Positions 11,071 through 23,684 of a stretch of DNA of 64,000 nt are shown here, one piece after another. The DNA comes from Diplocarpon mali. Taxonomy: Eukaryota; Ascomycota; Leotiomycetes; Helotiales; Drepanopezizaceae. Below the pieces are notes generated by a model. It was not told the DNA's origin. It ran no database searches and was given only the letters and a program-made list of their open reading frames with translations. The translations under genes were made by a program, and so were the position numbers. Every line of letters starts with the position of its first letter. The stretch's first letter is position 1. Where the stretch lies: contig JAENRP010000016.1 of the NCBI GenBank assembly GCA_024741835.1, positions 191,987 to 255,986 of the forward strand, in the 5' to 3' direction.

Positions 11071-12272
11071 CTAAACCTTCTCCGGCGCAATGGCAATCAC
11101 GATCTTCCCCTTCGCTCTACCCGATTTCAACTTCCCAAATGCCTCCACGCCCTCCTCGAATGAGTATTTGTGGTCAACGATAACTTTGACCTTCCCCTCC
11201 CTGACCCATTTCGCAACCTAAATGGCCTATCAGTTTTACTCTATCGATGAAATATCCGGAGCCCGTATAATACAGTCTGGCTCCACGGAGTTCAGGAGAA
11301 AAGACTAGAAGCTCACCTGCTCTAAATGTTCCGGCTTAGATTCCGGCCAAAACCCATCAACCTTGCCTTTCAGCCCACCACAAAACCTTGGTAACAGTTT
11401 CCGCTTCACTGTATCAATGATACCAGCCACCGATAACTCTCCTGCCACCAAAACATACGAGGCGCCGGGCTTCAGGAATTGGTTGCAATTCCACCACAGA
11501 TTCTTGTCGCTAATATTTCCCACGTTGTCAACGGCATGATCGAATTTCAGGCCCCTGGCTAACAAAGCATCGAGTACACTTCCCTTTTTGTAATCGATAA
11601 CTTCGTCCGCTCCTAGACCTTGGCAGAGCTCCACATTGGCTGTCGAACAGGTAGTCGTGACATGACAGCCAATCGCTTTTGCAAATTGGATCCCAAACGT
11701 GCCTGTCCCCCCGGAACCACCGTTAATGAAGATCCTGTCGCCGTCTTTGACTCGAGGTACTATAGATTGGTACGCAGTCAAAGCCGCTACGCCCAGGGTA
11801 GAAGCATTCAGAGCGCTCACCCCGTCCGGGACGAGTATCGCATGCTTGATTTCGACAAGAGCATATTCAGCAAGCGCTCCGCCGGCCAGAGGTGAGCTTC
11901 CAGCTACACCGAATACGAGCTGACCGGGCTCAAGGGGAGAGCCGGAGGCGGGCGAGACAATGACACCGACGTAGTCCAGACCGGGGGTTGCGGGGTAGGA
12001 CACGAGCAGACGCCCAAGGAGGGGCAATTCGGCTGGCTTATAGTCTACAGGATTGAGAGCTGTGGCGAGAACCTGGACGAGGTGTTGGCTCGGCTTGGGC
12101 TTGGGGACTGGTGCTGCAGGGTTGAGCTTCAGGTTCTTGTCGAGCCCACCATTCTCGGTGCTGCTGTACTGCCCTAGGAGATCAACCAGTTGAGGATGTG
12201 TGGTTGGAAGATATTCATAAAGGCGAGCGACTTACAAGCACGCATAGTTGCAGGAGGAGCAGACTGGGCCAT
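11071..12272 (-). CDS. Medium-chain dehydrogenase/reductase (quinone-oxidoreductase-like)
   Basis: There are three exons on the minus strand: 12236..12272, 11317..12173 and 11071..11217, encoding 346 residues. The product is an MDR-superfamily NAD(P)H-dependent oxidoreductase related to quinone oxidoreductases and RTN4IP1-like proteins. The N-terminal GroES-like part contains LATALNPVDYK and PGLDYVGVIV. The nucleotide-binding Rossmann fold has INGGSGGTGTFGIQFAKAIG and GADEVIDYK. The C-terminus ends SGRAKGKIVIAIAPE. The zinc-ligand pattern of classical alcohol dehydrogenases is not evident. Intron 1 splits a Trp codon (T|GG) after MRA; intron 2 is phase 0 after PEHLEQ. The substrate is unknown. 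The nearby P450 could mean shared secondary or xenobiotic metabolism, but the two genes are 1 kb apart and no other pathway gene is present. Confidence 0.85.
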
Positions 12273-13291
12273 GTTCAAGGATGGGAAGCGGGCTTATTCT
12301 GTCTCCTCTGACTAAAATGAAGGCTCGATACTGAGGAATTCGTAGTCTATTTGACGTCTCGCCGAGCTGCTGGGCGATGGGCTCATGTAATTTTGAAGCA
12401 CGGCAGACGTTGTCGAGTGAGTGTGAGTTGTTTCACGATGGGGAACTGCACCTGTCGTCTCCCAATGAGGAATAGCCTGACTGCACGGGCCACCATAGAT
12501 TCCGAGGTTCGAGGATTTGGGCTGCACGGTATCTCAAAGCCAGGCCTTCGGTTGCGAGGAAAGGGGCAACAGGCGAGCCGGTCCCAACGCGAGAGCAGCT
12601 TCTGTAGTCACTTCTTATCCAACGAGTTCCATTATTTCCCGTCAGAAACTCTGATCATCTTGTCTTTAATACTCTGGATGAGACTAGGCTCAAGCCACTC
12701 GAGTGCTTCTTATCTGTCATCTTGAATCTCTTCGTCCCGTCCTTCCAAAGGTTCCGCTACGTAAACAATCCTGGCTGGTAAGAGGAGACAGCATCCTGTC
12801 GCTCCAAACATGAAAACCTCCAAGACCTGAGCAGTCAGAGCCTCGATCTCCCTTCTCGCAAGGAAACTCTTTGAATGACATACTCTCGCAATGCCCTCCG
12901 AGATCAAAGAGTGCTAGATAGTCAGGCGTCAGGACTCTTCAAAGCAGGGCTTGCGCTTCGCGGCTATGCTCTTATACATGAACGTCAAGATATGCAGACT
13001 CATACTATCATGGATGGCATCGGCAGCTAGCTCAGGATCTTATGCATCCTGGTTGGACAAGATCGTACTAATCTGATACAAAAAGATTCGACTGGCCAAT
13101 CCGGTGCTTCAATGGCTTCAATCGGCAGTCTTCCGGGTCCTCGTTACACTTGCCACTGTTGTGCAACTATACCAAGTAGTACTAAATATCACTTGTGTTG
13201 ATTCGCGCCACGTATATATAGATACCTTATTCTGCCAGGTCCTTCCCCAAAAACTCCTTTTATCCAGGGTAATGTCCGCCACACCTGCATA
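12273..13291. other. Intergenic region between divergent MDR and P450 genes
   Basis: This shared upstream region of about 1 kb separates the oxidoreductase (minus) and P450 (plus). A minus-strand ORF of about 65 codons (12710-12907) has a protein-like composition but begins with a non-ATG codon and matches nothing I know. I found no repeats or RNA genes. Confidence 0.35.
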
Positions 13292-15141
13292 ATGGCCATT
13301 CTTCTCTGGATAGCTTCACTGGTACTCGCAATCCTTTCGATTCCTCTCGTGAAGATAGGTAAGTCATATTACCAGGCTCGAAAAATTGGATTCCCTGTTG
13401 TGATTAGCCCAATCGACCAATCCAGCCGACTGTTGAGACTGCTGGGAAGCCGGGTTACATCGTTGCTCACATGGCTACCATTCCGTTTGGGCGACTTTAT
13501 TGGATTCGGGCATTTCTTCCCAGGTCGATATATGGAACATGCTAGGCTCGGATCAATATATAGTATCGCCAGTCCTGGAAGAATCACGTCAGTCAATTCT
13601 CGTTAATAGTTTCACCTATGCCCTGTTCCATCCTGCAGGTCCCTCCTACTTCACTGGTGTTTCCCCGAATGAGAAACGGTACTCTTTTCTGAGGATGGCA
13701 AGTTAAACTGGCTTATAAGAGAATCAAGAAAAAGACTAAATCGAAGGTTTTTAGGCTGGTTGTTGCCGACCCCAGCCTAGCAGACGACATTCTGGCTCGA
13801 CGAAAAGACTTCATCAAATCAAAATCAATGTTCAAGCCACTGGCGATCTTCGGACCGAATGTTGACACCCTGAATGGGGAAGCCTGGCAAAGGCATCGCC
13901 GACTCACCACGCCACCTTTCAATGAGCGAAATAGTGCTCTTGTCTGGGACGAGTCTATCCTGCAGGCAAATGGTATGCTGCGATCTTGGATCTCAGCCGG
14001 TCAAGATGGCGTCTCCAAAACAACCAGCGATGTGATGACCTTGGCTCTTCATGTTCTGACTGCTGCGGGATTCGGAAAGTCGTATGAGTTCGACGGTGGA
14101 GTGACAAAGCTGGCCGGCAATCACAAAATGTCCTACAAGGAATCTCTTCGAACGATCCTCTCCAACATCTTCGTCTCATACGTGGTCAAGTCGAAGACCG
14201 GCCTCTCTTACCTCCCCCAGATCAAGGTCTTGGAAGTGGGAAATGCATTGTCTGAATTCAAGCAGTACATGGAAGAGATGGTTGAAGAGGAAAAGACGAG
14301 GATTGGTTGTGACAGTTCGAAGGATAGCTTGATAAGTGCTCTTGTTCGGGCCTCCGAATCAGAAAAGCTAGGCGAGGGGAGGAGTGGCCTGACGGACGAA
14401 GAAATGTACGGTAACCTCTTTATATATAACCTGGCAGGGCACGATACGACGGCAAACACGATCGGATATGCTGTGTATCTGATGGCATCAGACCCCAAGT
14501 GGCACGCGTGGATAAGAGAAGAGCTCGATGTCGTTTTCGGCAAAGACACCGTGAGCGAAAACGACTACGAGAGGGCGTTCCCGCAGCTAACGAGGTGTCT
14601 GGCTCTCATGGTAATTGCTATCCAGTCTGTTGGCAGTGCTCAAGCTGATATGTGGTAGTACGAAACGCTCCGCCTGTACGGCCCTGTTGTGATAATTCCG
14701 AAGCTCGTCACAAGCAACATCACCATTGACCTTCGTGGAAAAGTCCACCAAGTCCCTCCCAGGACAGCTGTGTTTGTCAATGTCACGGCTTTGTGTACGT
14801 CCCCTGAGTACTGGGGGCCTGATTCTCTCACATGGAGACCTGACCGCTGGATCGCTGCCGAGGCTCAAAGGGAAGAAATCAAGCAGCCTCCGACGGGGGT
14901 GTTTCTTCCCTGGGCATCTGGACCGCGAGTCTGTCCCGGTAAGAAATTCGCTCAGGTCGAGTTCGTGGCCGTCATCGCTCGATTGTTCCGGAATCATCGA
15001 GTCTCGCCCGAGATGAAAGAAGGAGAGTCCGAAGAGGATGTCAAGAAGAGGATCCTTCAGACTGTCGAGGACTCGAAATTGGTTATGACACTGCGGATGA
15101 ACCATCCTGAAAGAGTGAAGCTCATCTGGGAAGCACTATGA
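13292..15141 (+). CDS. Cytochrome P450 monooxygenase
   Basis: There are three exons, 13292..13587, 13755..14610 and 14659..15141, giving 544 residues. The protein begins with a hydrophobic ER anchor (MAILLWIASLVLAILSIPLV). It has the I-helix oxygen-binding motif AGHDTT, the K-helix ExxR as ETLR (first residues of exon 3), a PERF-like WRPDRW, and the heme-thiolate loop FLPWASGPRVCPGKKF with the axial cysteine. Intron 1 is 167 nt (GTCAGT donor, TTTTTAG acceptor) and joins GRIT to LVVADP; intron 2 is 48 nt, phase 0. All catalytic motifs are intact, so the enzyme should be active with a cytochrome P450 reductase partner. The CYP family and substrate cannot be fixed by eye. Its neighbour is an oxidoreductase, but there is no backbone synthase in the window, so this is not a recognisable biosynthetic cluster. 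Confidence 0.88.
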
Positions 15142-15750
15142 TCTCACGGTGGTATACAGACGACGTCCTAGGAAGATGTCGAGCAAATATTTAGATTCTC
15201 AAGCTCCCTATTATCTGCCAGTGTAACTAGATTCCGGGGAGTTCCTCACGAAGGAGATCACTTCCCTACAGCTTGAACTCTACAAGCTTCACTCCATTAC
15301 TCGATACAAGTCCCTAACTATGTATCGCAGAAGAGAGAATGGCTACCTACTGTTTCTATCTGTTTCGTAGCGGGAGTAGCCAAGGGAGGGCCTTTAGACT
15401 TTTCTGAGAATATTCCAGGCAGGAGGGCAAAACGATATGCCTGCTTTACGTACATCATGGATCATCTGTTTTTTAATGATCGTACCCTCCAACTCTGACA
15501 TGAGCTCGTCTCTGAGGTACACATCGATCGATCTCCTCTGTGATGCCCAAACTCCTCGTCCAGCTCGGAACAAGGTCATACTGAAAGGCAAGCCGATCAT
15601 CTGCTGCTCTACTCTCAGCAAGTCAGTCCTGACACGAGTGGTCTCTTGATGGGCGAACTTCCAACTCTTCGAATACTTCTCCGGATGGCCTCGTAATATA
15701 TGTTCAAAGATCTGTGTTTATTACCTCAGCATTCACAGGTCTGATCGGGC
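15142..15750. other. Intergenic region downstream of the P450 gene
   Basis: This holds the 3' flank of the P450 gene. Short ORFs occur on both strands around 15394-15649 without recognisable features. Confidence 0.35.
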
Positions 15751-16880
15751 TCATTCAGAAAAAATGACATGACATCTCATCCCAAGACTTCTCTTTGGTA
15801 TTGGCTTGGGCTTCTTCGTGCTTGTGTTGATAGTTGAATACTTCCCTATGATATTACAATGTGCCAAAGACTTTTGAACTTTTCGAAAGCGCCCCAACGA
15901 AACTTTTTTGCAGTCCTCATGCATTCCCTAAGCTTCCAAACAGCGAGCATAGTGTCCTTAGGTCTGCAATCTATCCATGTTCTCAAGTCCAAGAAATCCT
16001 AGCTGAGCATTAAGATCAGAAGCCAGTAATTCTTCTAAGCTCTGAACCTGACCTTTACGAAAGTTCAAGTCACCCAAATCCGAGCGAGTTTTTGTTGAGC
16101 CGATAGAATCGAGCCCGCGAAATCCCTTATAATTATGCAGTATTGAACGCAGCCAGTCCTCGGTTTAAACGAAGTTTCCTTCCGGGAGTAAAACAAAAGC
16201 CAGGGTTTCCATGGGCTCGTGAAGTGGTATATTGCAAGGCTCCAGGGCGATTCTGATCTCTTCGCCAAAATATTCGTTTTCGTCCACAATCTCTCGATGG
16301 TACAACAAGACGCCAAGCTTACTCGTAATCCGCAACTTGATTCCAAGCGAAAAATATGTTATTATTAGGCTTATTGTAGACCTGTCAAAAGACACTCGGC
16401 GCTTGGTAAATCGCTTTAACGGATGAAAGTTTCAGCGAGCCCGATGAAATTTTCATCAGTCTGAATGGCAGCTGCTCAAAAAGCAATAGGTGTAGTCGGC
16501 GACATTTTTAAAGTAGATGCTCCGCTGAGCGAAGTCTTCTTCAATCTGGCAAAATCCACGCCAGGCCAGCTATCGTATTGAGTATTGCTGGATGGTTGTG
16601 GCTCAGTTGCCAAAGTGGATTTTTCGAGTCGATATGTTGCTGTACGCTGTAATACTATTTTGCCTTGCTGATATTTGTGCGTTCCTGGTAAAATTGAGAC
16701 GATGAAATTCATGGCGAAACTTCTGATGCGTGAGGCAGGCACCCCGTCAGGGTCTCAGTCCTTGTGAGAATTGCACGAGTCCCCAAATACAGGGTCAAGA
16801 TTCGGAACGCGATGTCCGTGCCGGTATTCATACTCGGGATGGGCGTCTACTCGTTTGCTGGGATGCATGCACCTTACGCA
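15751..16880 (-). pseudogene. Decayed gene with stops consistent with C-to-T change
   Basis: On the minus strand a coherent protein-like sequence runs for about 1.1 kb but is broken by in-frame stops. One frame runs from about 16880 to 16400 (segments such as EYEYRHGHRVPNLDPVFGD and SWPGVDFARLKK). It continues, across a plausible small intron (GTCTAC to ATCAAG), in a second frame to 15753 (segments GEEIRIALEP, EDWLRSILHNYKG, RSDLGDLNFRKGQ, GFLGLENMDRLQ). Stops sit near 16754 (TGA), 16476 (TGA), 16416 (TAA), 16165 (TAA), 15958 (TAA) and 15928 (TAG). Each could arise from CGA, CAA or CAG by one C-to-T change on the coding strand, the kind made by repeat-induced point mutation. I do not recognise the family. 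It is almost certainly not expressed as a full protein. Confidence 0.55.
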
Positions 16881-18090
16881 AGAGTTCTATTGTCAGGAAA
16901 TCAGGGCCAAAATTATTGCCAGGCCTAAGACACCGCAACCAGCGATCGAGAGAAGCCCAGCGGGACGAGGGTGAACCATCAACACATCTCACAAAAGGCT
17001 AGTTTTGGAAATGTGGTATCTGCTTGCCTACTTATCGATAGACAGAGCGGCAAGTCCAGGCTTTGTACACCGAGCGATATGTGAAGATGGAATTTCCATT
17101 TCGGGTCATTCTGTATAGAACAGCGGGTCCCTCAATACAGACCGTATTTGTGACCAACAGCTCACCTTTCAGACCATACCTCAACAACCTTCCAAGACAG
17201 AAGTGTAGCCACGTCTGAGCTCTCGCACAGGGCAGGAAATCCCATAATGGCTGTTATCGGCTCCTGCTACTACAGCACGGTAAAGCTCCTAACAGCACAG
17301 AGGCAGGACAGGAATGTGAATGTCGCCGTTCTTCATAGGCTGCTTAGGGGACCCAGTAAAAGGCTTAACAGCGACGCTGTTTTTTAAGCAGCCTGTCTGA
17401 CACGTAGCCAATGATCATGCAAGTAAGCATCTGCCTCCTCACAGAAGCACCGCTGTACTGGGACTTCCAGCACAAATTGACTTTGAGGGCGTAGTGGATG
17501 GACTAGGACGGACGTTAGAACCCATGGAACAACATCATAGGGGTAGATAGACAAAAAGAGCAACAAGATGCATTTGGCAAGGGAAGAGCTGATGGAGGGA
17601 TAGGTAAAGAATGGAGTGCCGCTGAGACGTAGTGTTCCTGGTCAGGGTAGATTCCACTAGGATGGCTCGAGAAAGTCATAAATGCTGAAAAATGGACGAG
17701 ATAGAAAGAGCGACAAGTACAGACAAATAAGAAGAAACAAGCCTCCCCTCCAATGGCATACGAAATTTGAGAGCAGCACATGATCTGTAATTGCTTTCTC
17801 AACGAGTCGTGTTTGTACATTGACAACCCCATTCGAAGCGTTCAAAGATACAAAGTAGCATTTATACAATGCCCAGGCCAACAGCAAAGTCCGTTTCGCC
17901 TCGAAAACTCCCCCAACCGCCCTATTTAGTTCGCGAGGCGCTCGATAGCTCATTTGTAATCCATCATATCATCATAAAGCTTGCCAAATTTCTTATACAC
18001 CACACAAGGACATCAACCAAAGGAAAGATCAGAATCAAATGACAATTCCACACAAGGATTTTGGCATATGGAGATGCGAAATCCGGATTT
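16881..18090. other. Intergenic region, 3' flank of HOS4
   Basis: No gene is supported. Minus-strand ORFs at 17384-17953 are hydrophobic but lack starts or motifs that fit a real protein. They lie where the HOS4 3' UTR would be. Confidence 0.35.
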
Positions 18091-21000
18091 CTAGCCTAGT
18101 GTTGCGGGTGGCGGACTGCCACCATTTACGATGCCGTTAAGGATGCCATTCGGCAGATGTGTTTCTGATCTGCGGCCAGGGCTGCCGCCATTGATCGATC
18201 GCGCTTGATCGGATCTCGGAGGAGTTATGCCGTTTGTGTGCTCAGACTGCGGCGCATCACTCAAGAGTGGGCTACTCGAAGAGGAAATTAAAGGCCGAGA
18301 TACGGAAGGGCGTCTCTTTTTGAGATGCTCCTCGTAATCAGGATCGGTTTCCAAGACTCTCGAAATTCCGTCTCGTCTCAGGGTTCGGTCAAGAGGCGGT
18401 GGATTTTTCAAGATTCTCGTTGCAGGCCCTCCCTGCCTTACCATCTCTCCGTTGACATAAAACTTGGGTTCCGGCTTAGTGTTCTGTCCCGGAACTGTGT
18501 CAGGATCTGATCTCCATCTCTCTAAATTATGTGCCTGTTCAATTGCGGCAATGCTTTGTGGCTCTTGCAGTTCTCGATATTCAACTTTCAATTCAACGTC
18601 ACGTAAGTGAGAAATGGTCGGAACGATAAACATGAACTCTGAGACCTGTATAGGTTAGGTCGTATTCGTTCATTAGATAAGATAGCCATACCTTGACGAG
18701 AAACAGGTCGAGGTCTAAGAAGAGCGATCTGTTCTTTTGAATCAACTCGTCCTTAGATTCCCTGGAAGATGGCAAAGCTTTGCGCAAACTCGACCATGGA
18801 TCGTAGAGTAGAAATTGAGAGTTGTGAGTACTCCAGATAGCTCTCTTCTGATTATGTGACAGGTATATTCGGTCCCATGCGGAAACTGTTCGGTACGTTA
18901 TTTTGCGGAGTCAGCTAAGGGTATCATAAGAAAACCTACATCGACTTAATTTGAGATCTTGTTCACCAAGAAGAATTGCGGCATGTGTATTAAGCATCCA
19001 CTGCTCGCGACCAACAGCTTGGCCCGTGGAGTCAGGTTTAATCGTGTCGTATCTGTACCCAACTATCTTTCGGAACTTCTCCACAATTTCCGGAAATTTG
19101 TGACCTTCTGGCGTGTCGAACATTTGGTCGAACCATCTGAGCAATAGTGGCAACTTTGCGAGCCTCTCTTCTCTCTTCTCTTTCTCGATCCTCGCTTGCT
19201 CGGCTCGCTTCTGCTCCATCTGCGCTGCATGTCTGCGGTCGGCATCCTCCTTACGTTTCCTTTCTTGCTCGAGGAATAGTGCTTTCTGTTCCGCGGCACG
19301 ATTCTTTTCCACTTCCTCTAATCGCAGACGTTCTTTGCGGTCCATTTCCTCTTTTTCATGTCTCTCTTCTTCCAGGACTCTCGCCTCTTCCCTCCGCCTC
19401 TCCTCTTCCCTCCGCCTCTCCTCTTCCCTCCGCCTCTCTTCTTCCTTCCGCCTCTCCTCTTCCCTCCGCCTCTCTTCTTCCTTCCGCCTCTCCTCTTCCC
19501 TCCGCTTCTCTTCATCCTTCCGCCTCTCCTCTTCCTTCCTCCTTTCGGCTTCCGCCTCCTCTGCCAGTTCCTTGGCCAGACGAGCCTGGCTTTCTCGCTC
19601 CAACCTTTGTTCCACTTCCATCGCTCTCTGTCGGCTGGCCTCCATTTCAAGAGGTTTCTTTTCGCGGCGAATTTGTTCTTGCCGAACGGTTTCTTCTCCC
19701 TCTAACTTCACTGATGCCGTGTTCTCACCTTTAGTCTCCTTCGAAGGCCGTTCACTGAATGGCTTGGAAATTCTAGAATTTGGCTCGGCTGCCGAAGCAA
19801 ATGTTGGTAGCCCTAGTTTAGTCGAGCGAATGGAAGACTTTTCAGAATTTGCGTTTTTTGAAGACGAAGTGCCTTCGCTAGACTTATAAGGGCGAGAAGA
19901 CTTGAGCTTGGCATCAGAATTGCTCTTGATAGCTGAGTTTTCACGAGAGGAGCTAGACTTTGCAACGATTGTGCGATCTTCAGGCGCAGAGCTATCCGCT
20001 TTCACCCCGATGGTACTGTCTCCTTCTAGCTTCCGCCGCTTGTGATGGGGCCCGTCCTGGGTATGTACCATTTCTTGCATGCCTGAGCGAGGTGGGGTTT
20101 CACTCGTTCGAAGTCGCTTCGCGGGACTCTCGCCGCGAATAGCACTGAGCCTATCTTTTGAGTCGTCTCTTTTGAGAGATCGCGCTCTGTCCTTGTCCGA
20201 CGACATTTGATCTCGATCAGGGTGAGATCCAGAGCCCTTGGAGAATCGTGCAACGTTGGGACTAGATTTTCCAAGCATTGTGTCTTGCTTAGAATCGGAA
20301 GGCATTCGGTCGCGTTTATCTTTGGTAGACGTGGTGGAGGCATTAGAAACAACGCTAGCGCGCCTTTGCCTCTCTAATTCTCGCTCTCCCCTAAGCTCTT
20401 TACCGGAAACAAGTTTTCGGCGAGGCTTCGCAGACGGCTCGTTCTCTGAAGCAGCAGCAACATCGGACTCTGATTTTCGGGACTGTGATGATTTGTGTTG
20501 AGGAGGGGCGAGTGGGCTCGTTTCGCGGTCGGACATAGTTCCCGACGTTGCATTTTCATCTTTTTTTGGTCGCCCTGGTCCTCTTCTGGCAAGATTTTGT
20601 TCATCTTTGGATTGCGCTAGAGATGGCATACTTTTATGCTGACCCTGGGACGGATCAGTCTCTCTTATTTTCGGGCTGAAAGTGCTCCTTTTATGAGATT
20701 GTGGTGTTTGCTGATCCTCTAGGCTAGGCAACTTTTTTGAATCACGCTCTGTATCTCGGCCATCCCGGCGTATTCCAGGCGATCTTTTCTTCTCTGAAGA
20801 GCTTTTTTGATTCTTTTTGTAGGAAGTGTACGCTTCTCTCAAAAGCTGTTCCTCTTCTTGCCAATTCGATCCAGCCCGTCTCTTAGCGATTTCGTAATAG
20901 GTCTCCCCTTTGATTCGACGTGTGGGATCGAAGTCGCTTCTTCCGAGAAATAACTTGATGACTTCTAAGTGGTTGTCCTTGCCAATGGCAGTAAGGATGG

Positions 21001-22906
21001 GAGTTGACTGGTCCAGCACGACCCCTTCGAGTGGCAAAGGATCGGGACTGAAGTTACCTAAGGCAAACAGCAGGTTAACGGCAGTGTCGTGACCTCCTCG
21101 GGCAGCGTTGTAGAGCGTTCTGGCGTCGTCCACATTTTCAATTACACTAAGAATTCGATGAATTGCTTCGAGGTCACATTCGCTAGCAGCTGATTGCAGC
21201 TCCGGCATGCCATATCCTGTCCAAAGATTCCTATCTTTCGTCTTCATCATGGAGCGTGCTGTTCGACTTTTGCGGTTAGCTGGGCCTGTTTCTTCGTTTT
21301 CATTGGCAGGCGGAGTATTTCGAGGACTCCCTTTCGGAAGCGACGCGCGCCCATCACCATTGTCACCATTGTCAGGCATTTGATGATCATCCGAACCATG
21401 CCGATTACCAGCATAATTTAATTTTGCCGCGATAATAGCTTGCCTCATTTCATTCGACTTCCTGTTAGACTCTAAGCGCCTCTTTTCTGCACTAGAATCT
21501 TCGCCATCTTCGGCTTCCAGTTCGTCGTCAATAAGATCGAGTGGCTCATTTCCCGCAAGATTCGGTTTGCTGGGGTTCGCCCCCGCGTCCAGAAGTAACT
21601 TGACAACCTGCACATGGCCATTATCGACAGCATCGTGTAGTGGGGTATCTCGTTCAGTATTTACGCAGTCTAGCTCGCAGTTGCCGGTTTCCAAGAGGAA
21701 CTTCACAACATCTTGGTAGCCCATTAGACTAGCTGTGTGAAGTGGAGTATTCGAAGCATTGTCGGCGAAATTTAGATCTTCCGGCCTTTCCTCGAACCGC
21801 TGCCTAACGACATCTACCTTGTTACGACCGCAAGCGATCGCTAAAAGGGTTTGGCCAGAGGAATTCACGTGTTTCCTATGCGGTGGCATTTTAGCAGGAG
21901 AGATCGCAGTGTCCCCTGCAGTTGGCGCGGCTAAGCTGCGCAATCGCGAGCGCGAGCTTCGGGGGTGGGAATTTCCACTAGCAGATGATTCGTCCGAGTG
22001 ATACTCGGTGGATTGAAGAGGAGTGGGCACGCGTTTCTTCTTTTGGCCCAAAGCATGGGACGATTTGGTGGGGAGCTGTGTCGAGATACTGCGTTTGTGG
22101 CTGCGTGGCTGCGGGGACACGGATCTGGATCGTTTTCGGGAGTTGATGTCGCTGTTAGTTTTGGATCTATTTGGCTTGAATCCGGTGCCTGAGTTTCGTC
22201 GTCTTTCAAAGTTGTGCAATTCCGTTTCGTTTTCGTCTTCATCTCCAGATCCTGAAGCGTATTGCCTGTCTCCGGGAAGTATTCGATCGACTGACTTGGC
22301 CTTCTCATGTACTGTCGAGCGCGAACGTGGACGAGGTGAGGGAGACTTGGATATTTCAGAGTCCGAAGCAGCTAATTTTGGAAGTGAGCAACGTGTTGTA
22401 GGTACGGGTGAAGTTGGCACTGAGCTGAAGCCGCTCGAGTTTCCTACATGCGCGGGGTTATTTGCGCTGATTTCATGTTTAGTTCGTTTTCTCTTCCCCA
22501 AGGAAGTTGCGGTCGTCTCGCCTGGATTTTCTCTGTTCTTGTCAACATGGCTGCCAGCTATAAGTCCTCGCTGGTTCGTAGCGCCGGTCGCATCTTGCAT
22601 TTCTTCGTTCTCACTTTTGTCTTCATGTTTGATAGACCTCCGGACTTTTGAAGGTGAATGGCCATCTTTCCCAGGCAATACGATAGTCTCTGCTTCCGAG
22701 TCGCTCTTTTCGCAGTTGTCCTCATCGGCAGCACTTCGTCGGTCCGTCTTAGTTTTTGGGTCCTGCTCAAGCGCGGGTGGCGATGATCTGATGCCATTTT
22801 GGGGTCCTGTTGCTCTGCTGGGAAGGCCAGCAGGCTCTGTTATAGATGCGTCAGGCACTGCGCTGACTCTCGCGGCGACAGCCTCCACAACAGCCTGCGC
22901 ATCCAT
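18091..22906 (-). CDS. HOS4: Ankyrin-repeat protein, Hos4-like subunit of the Set3 histone deacetylase complex
   Basis: There are three exons on the minus strand: 18940..22906, 18692..18885 and 18091..18645, encoding about 1571 residues. The N-terminal third is Ser/Pro/Arg-rich and disordered. About residues 350-460 hold ankyrin repeats (NTPLHTASLMGYQDVVKFLL, DTPLHDAVDNGHVQVVKLLL). A second weaker ankyrin-like stretch follows around residues 565-660. Residues around 1115-1175 are an almost pure Glu/Arg/Lys helix (KEEERRREEERR repeats). A conserved C-terminal domain starts at LLLRWFDQMF and spans exons 2-3. In yeast, Hos4 belongs to the nuclear Set3C with Set3, Snt1, Hos2 and Sif2. The frame is open upstream to 22996 but without an ATG, and a TGA lies just beyond, so the first ATG (MDAQAVVEAV) was used; a further 5' exon is possible. 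It diverges from the AlkB-like gene. Confidence 0.82.
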
Positions 22907-23684
22907 TGAGTCTATCCCAATAGTCTCTCTATCTTGAACCTCATCGTGGGCCGTTTTATTGGGAGACACTTTGACAGTGTCTGACAAGAAGGACAAGGAG
23001 TGTCATCCGAGTCCTATCGCGGTGGGGGTTGTATGGATTCGGCGGAGAGGCAAGCGTACGTTGTCGAGGTCGAGGCTCAATTCCAGCAGTGCATGCGCGA
23101 CAATTGGAAGGGGTCTACGGGTTTCAAGTCGTGGTTCTGGGTTGTTTGTCGTTGTGTTGATGGAACAAGTTTGCATTCGAGATTCGGGCCTCCCGTCTCC
23201 CATTGGGATTCGCTAGACGGAGCGTAGGTACGGTGGCGCATAGACAGACTTCTTCCCTTGTGTCCAGGGATGAAACGGGGCACCGCACCTCTGCACACAT
23301 CAGCACCACCGTCAACAACTTAATTACCGTCAGCAGTGTTATCTTCCAGCTCCCGAGGCTGACCTGTCCATATCGCTAGCCGTTGGCTATGAGGCGGAGC
23401 TATCTTCCACGAGTTGTCGCTCATGGGGTCTACTAATATATGGTCCAGCGACTACCAGCAACTGTGGCTTTTGTTTCAATCGTTGTTCTGCGCATATGTC
23501 CCAAGTCTGACCCAGGACTATCCGCGGCTTTGCGGCTAGTTGACGGCAGGCGGATAAAACTGGTACTAAAGAATCTCTGGGCATGGACTCGTCTAGTAGA
23601 TGGCATTGTGCCTTGTTTAATGGCATTTTTCTCGGATTTGCACCGCACAACTTTTTGAATAGGAATTTCAATATTTGCTACACA
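22907..23684. promoter_or_regulatory. Bidirectional promoter region between HOS4 and the AlkB-like gene
   Basis: This 778-nt spacer separates two divergently read genes and must hold both promoters and 5' UTRs. No distinct TATA box or palindromic operator stands out. The ORFs here overlap on both strands and look like chance. Confidence 0.45.

Noticed and set aside
11071..15141. A secondary-metabolite gene cluster around the MDR and P450 genes
   Set aside because: No polyketide, peptide or terpene synthase, transporter or cluster regulator is present nearby.
22023..22937. Plus-strand ORF of 304 codons and another at 19113-19889 (258 codons), opposite HOS4
   Set aside because: They are antisense to the HOS4 exon. 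Their Ser/Leu/Arg-rich composition simply mirrors its Glu/Arg/Ser codons, and they lack family features.
22907..22996. Extension of HOS4 to 22996
   Set aside because: The upstream frame begins at TTG with no ATG and an in-frame TGA directly before it. The first ATG at 22906 is preferred.
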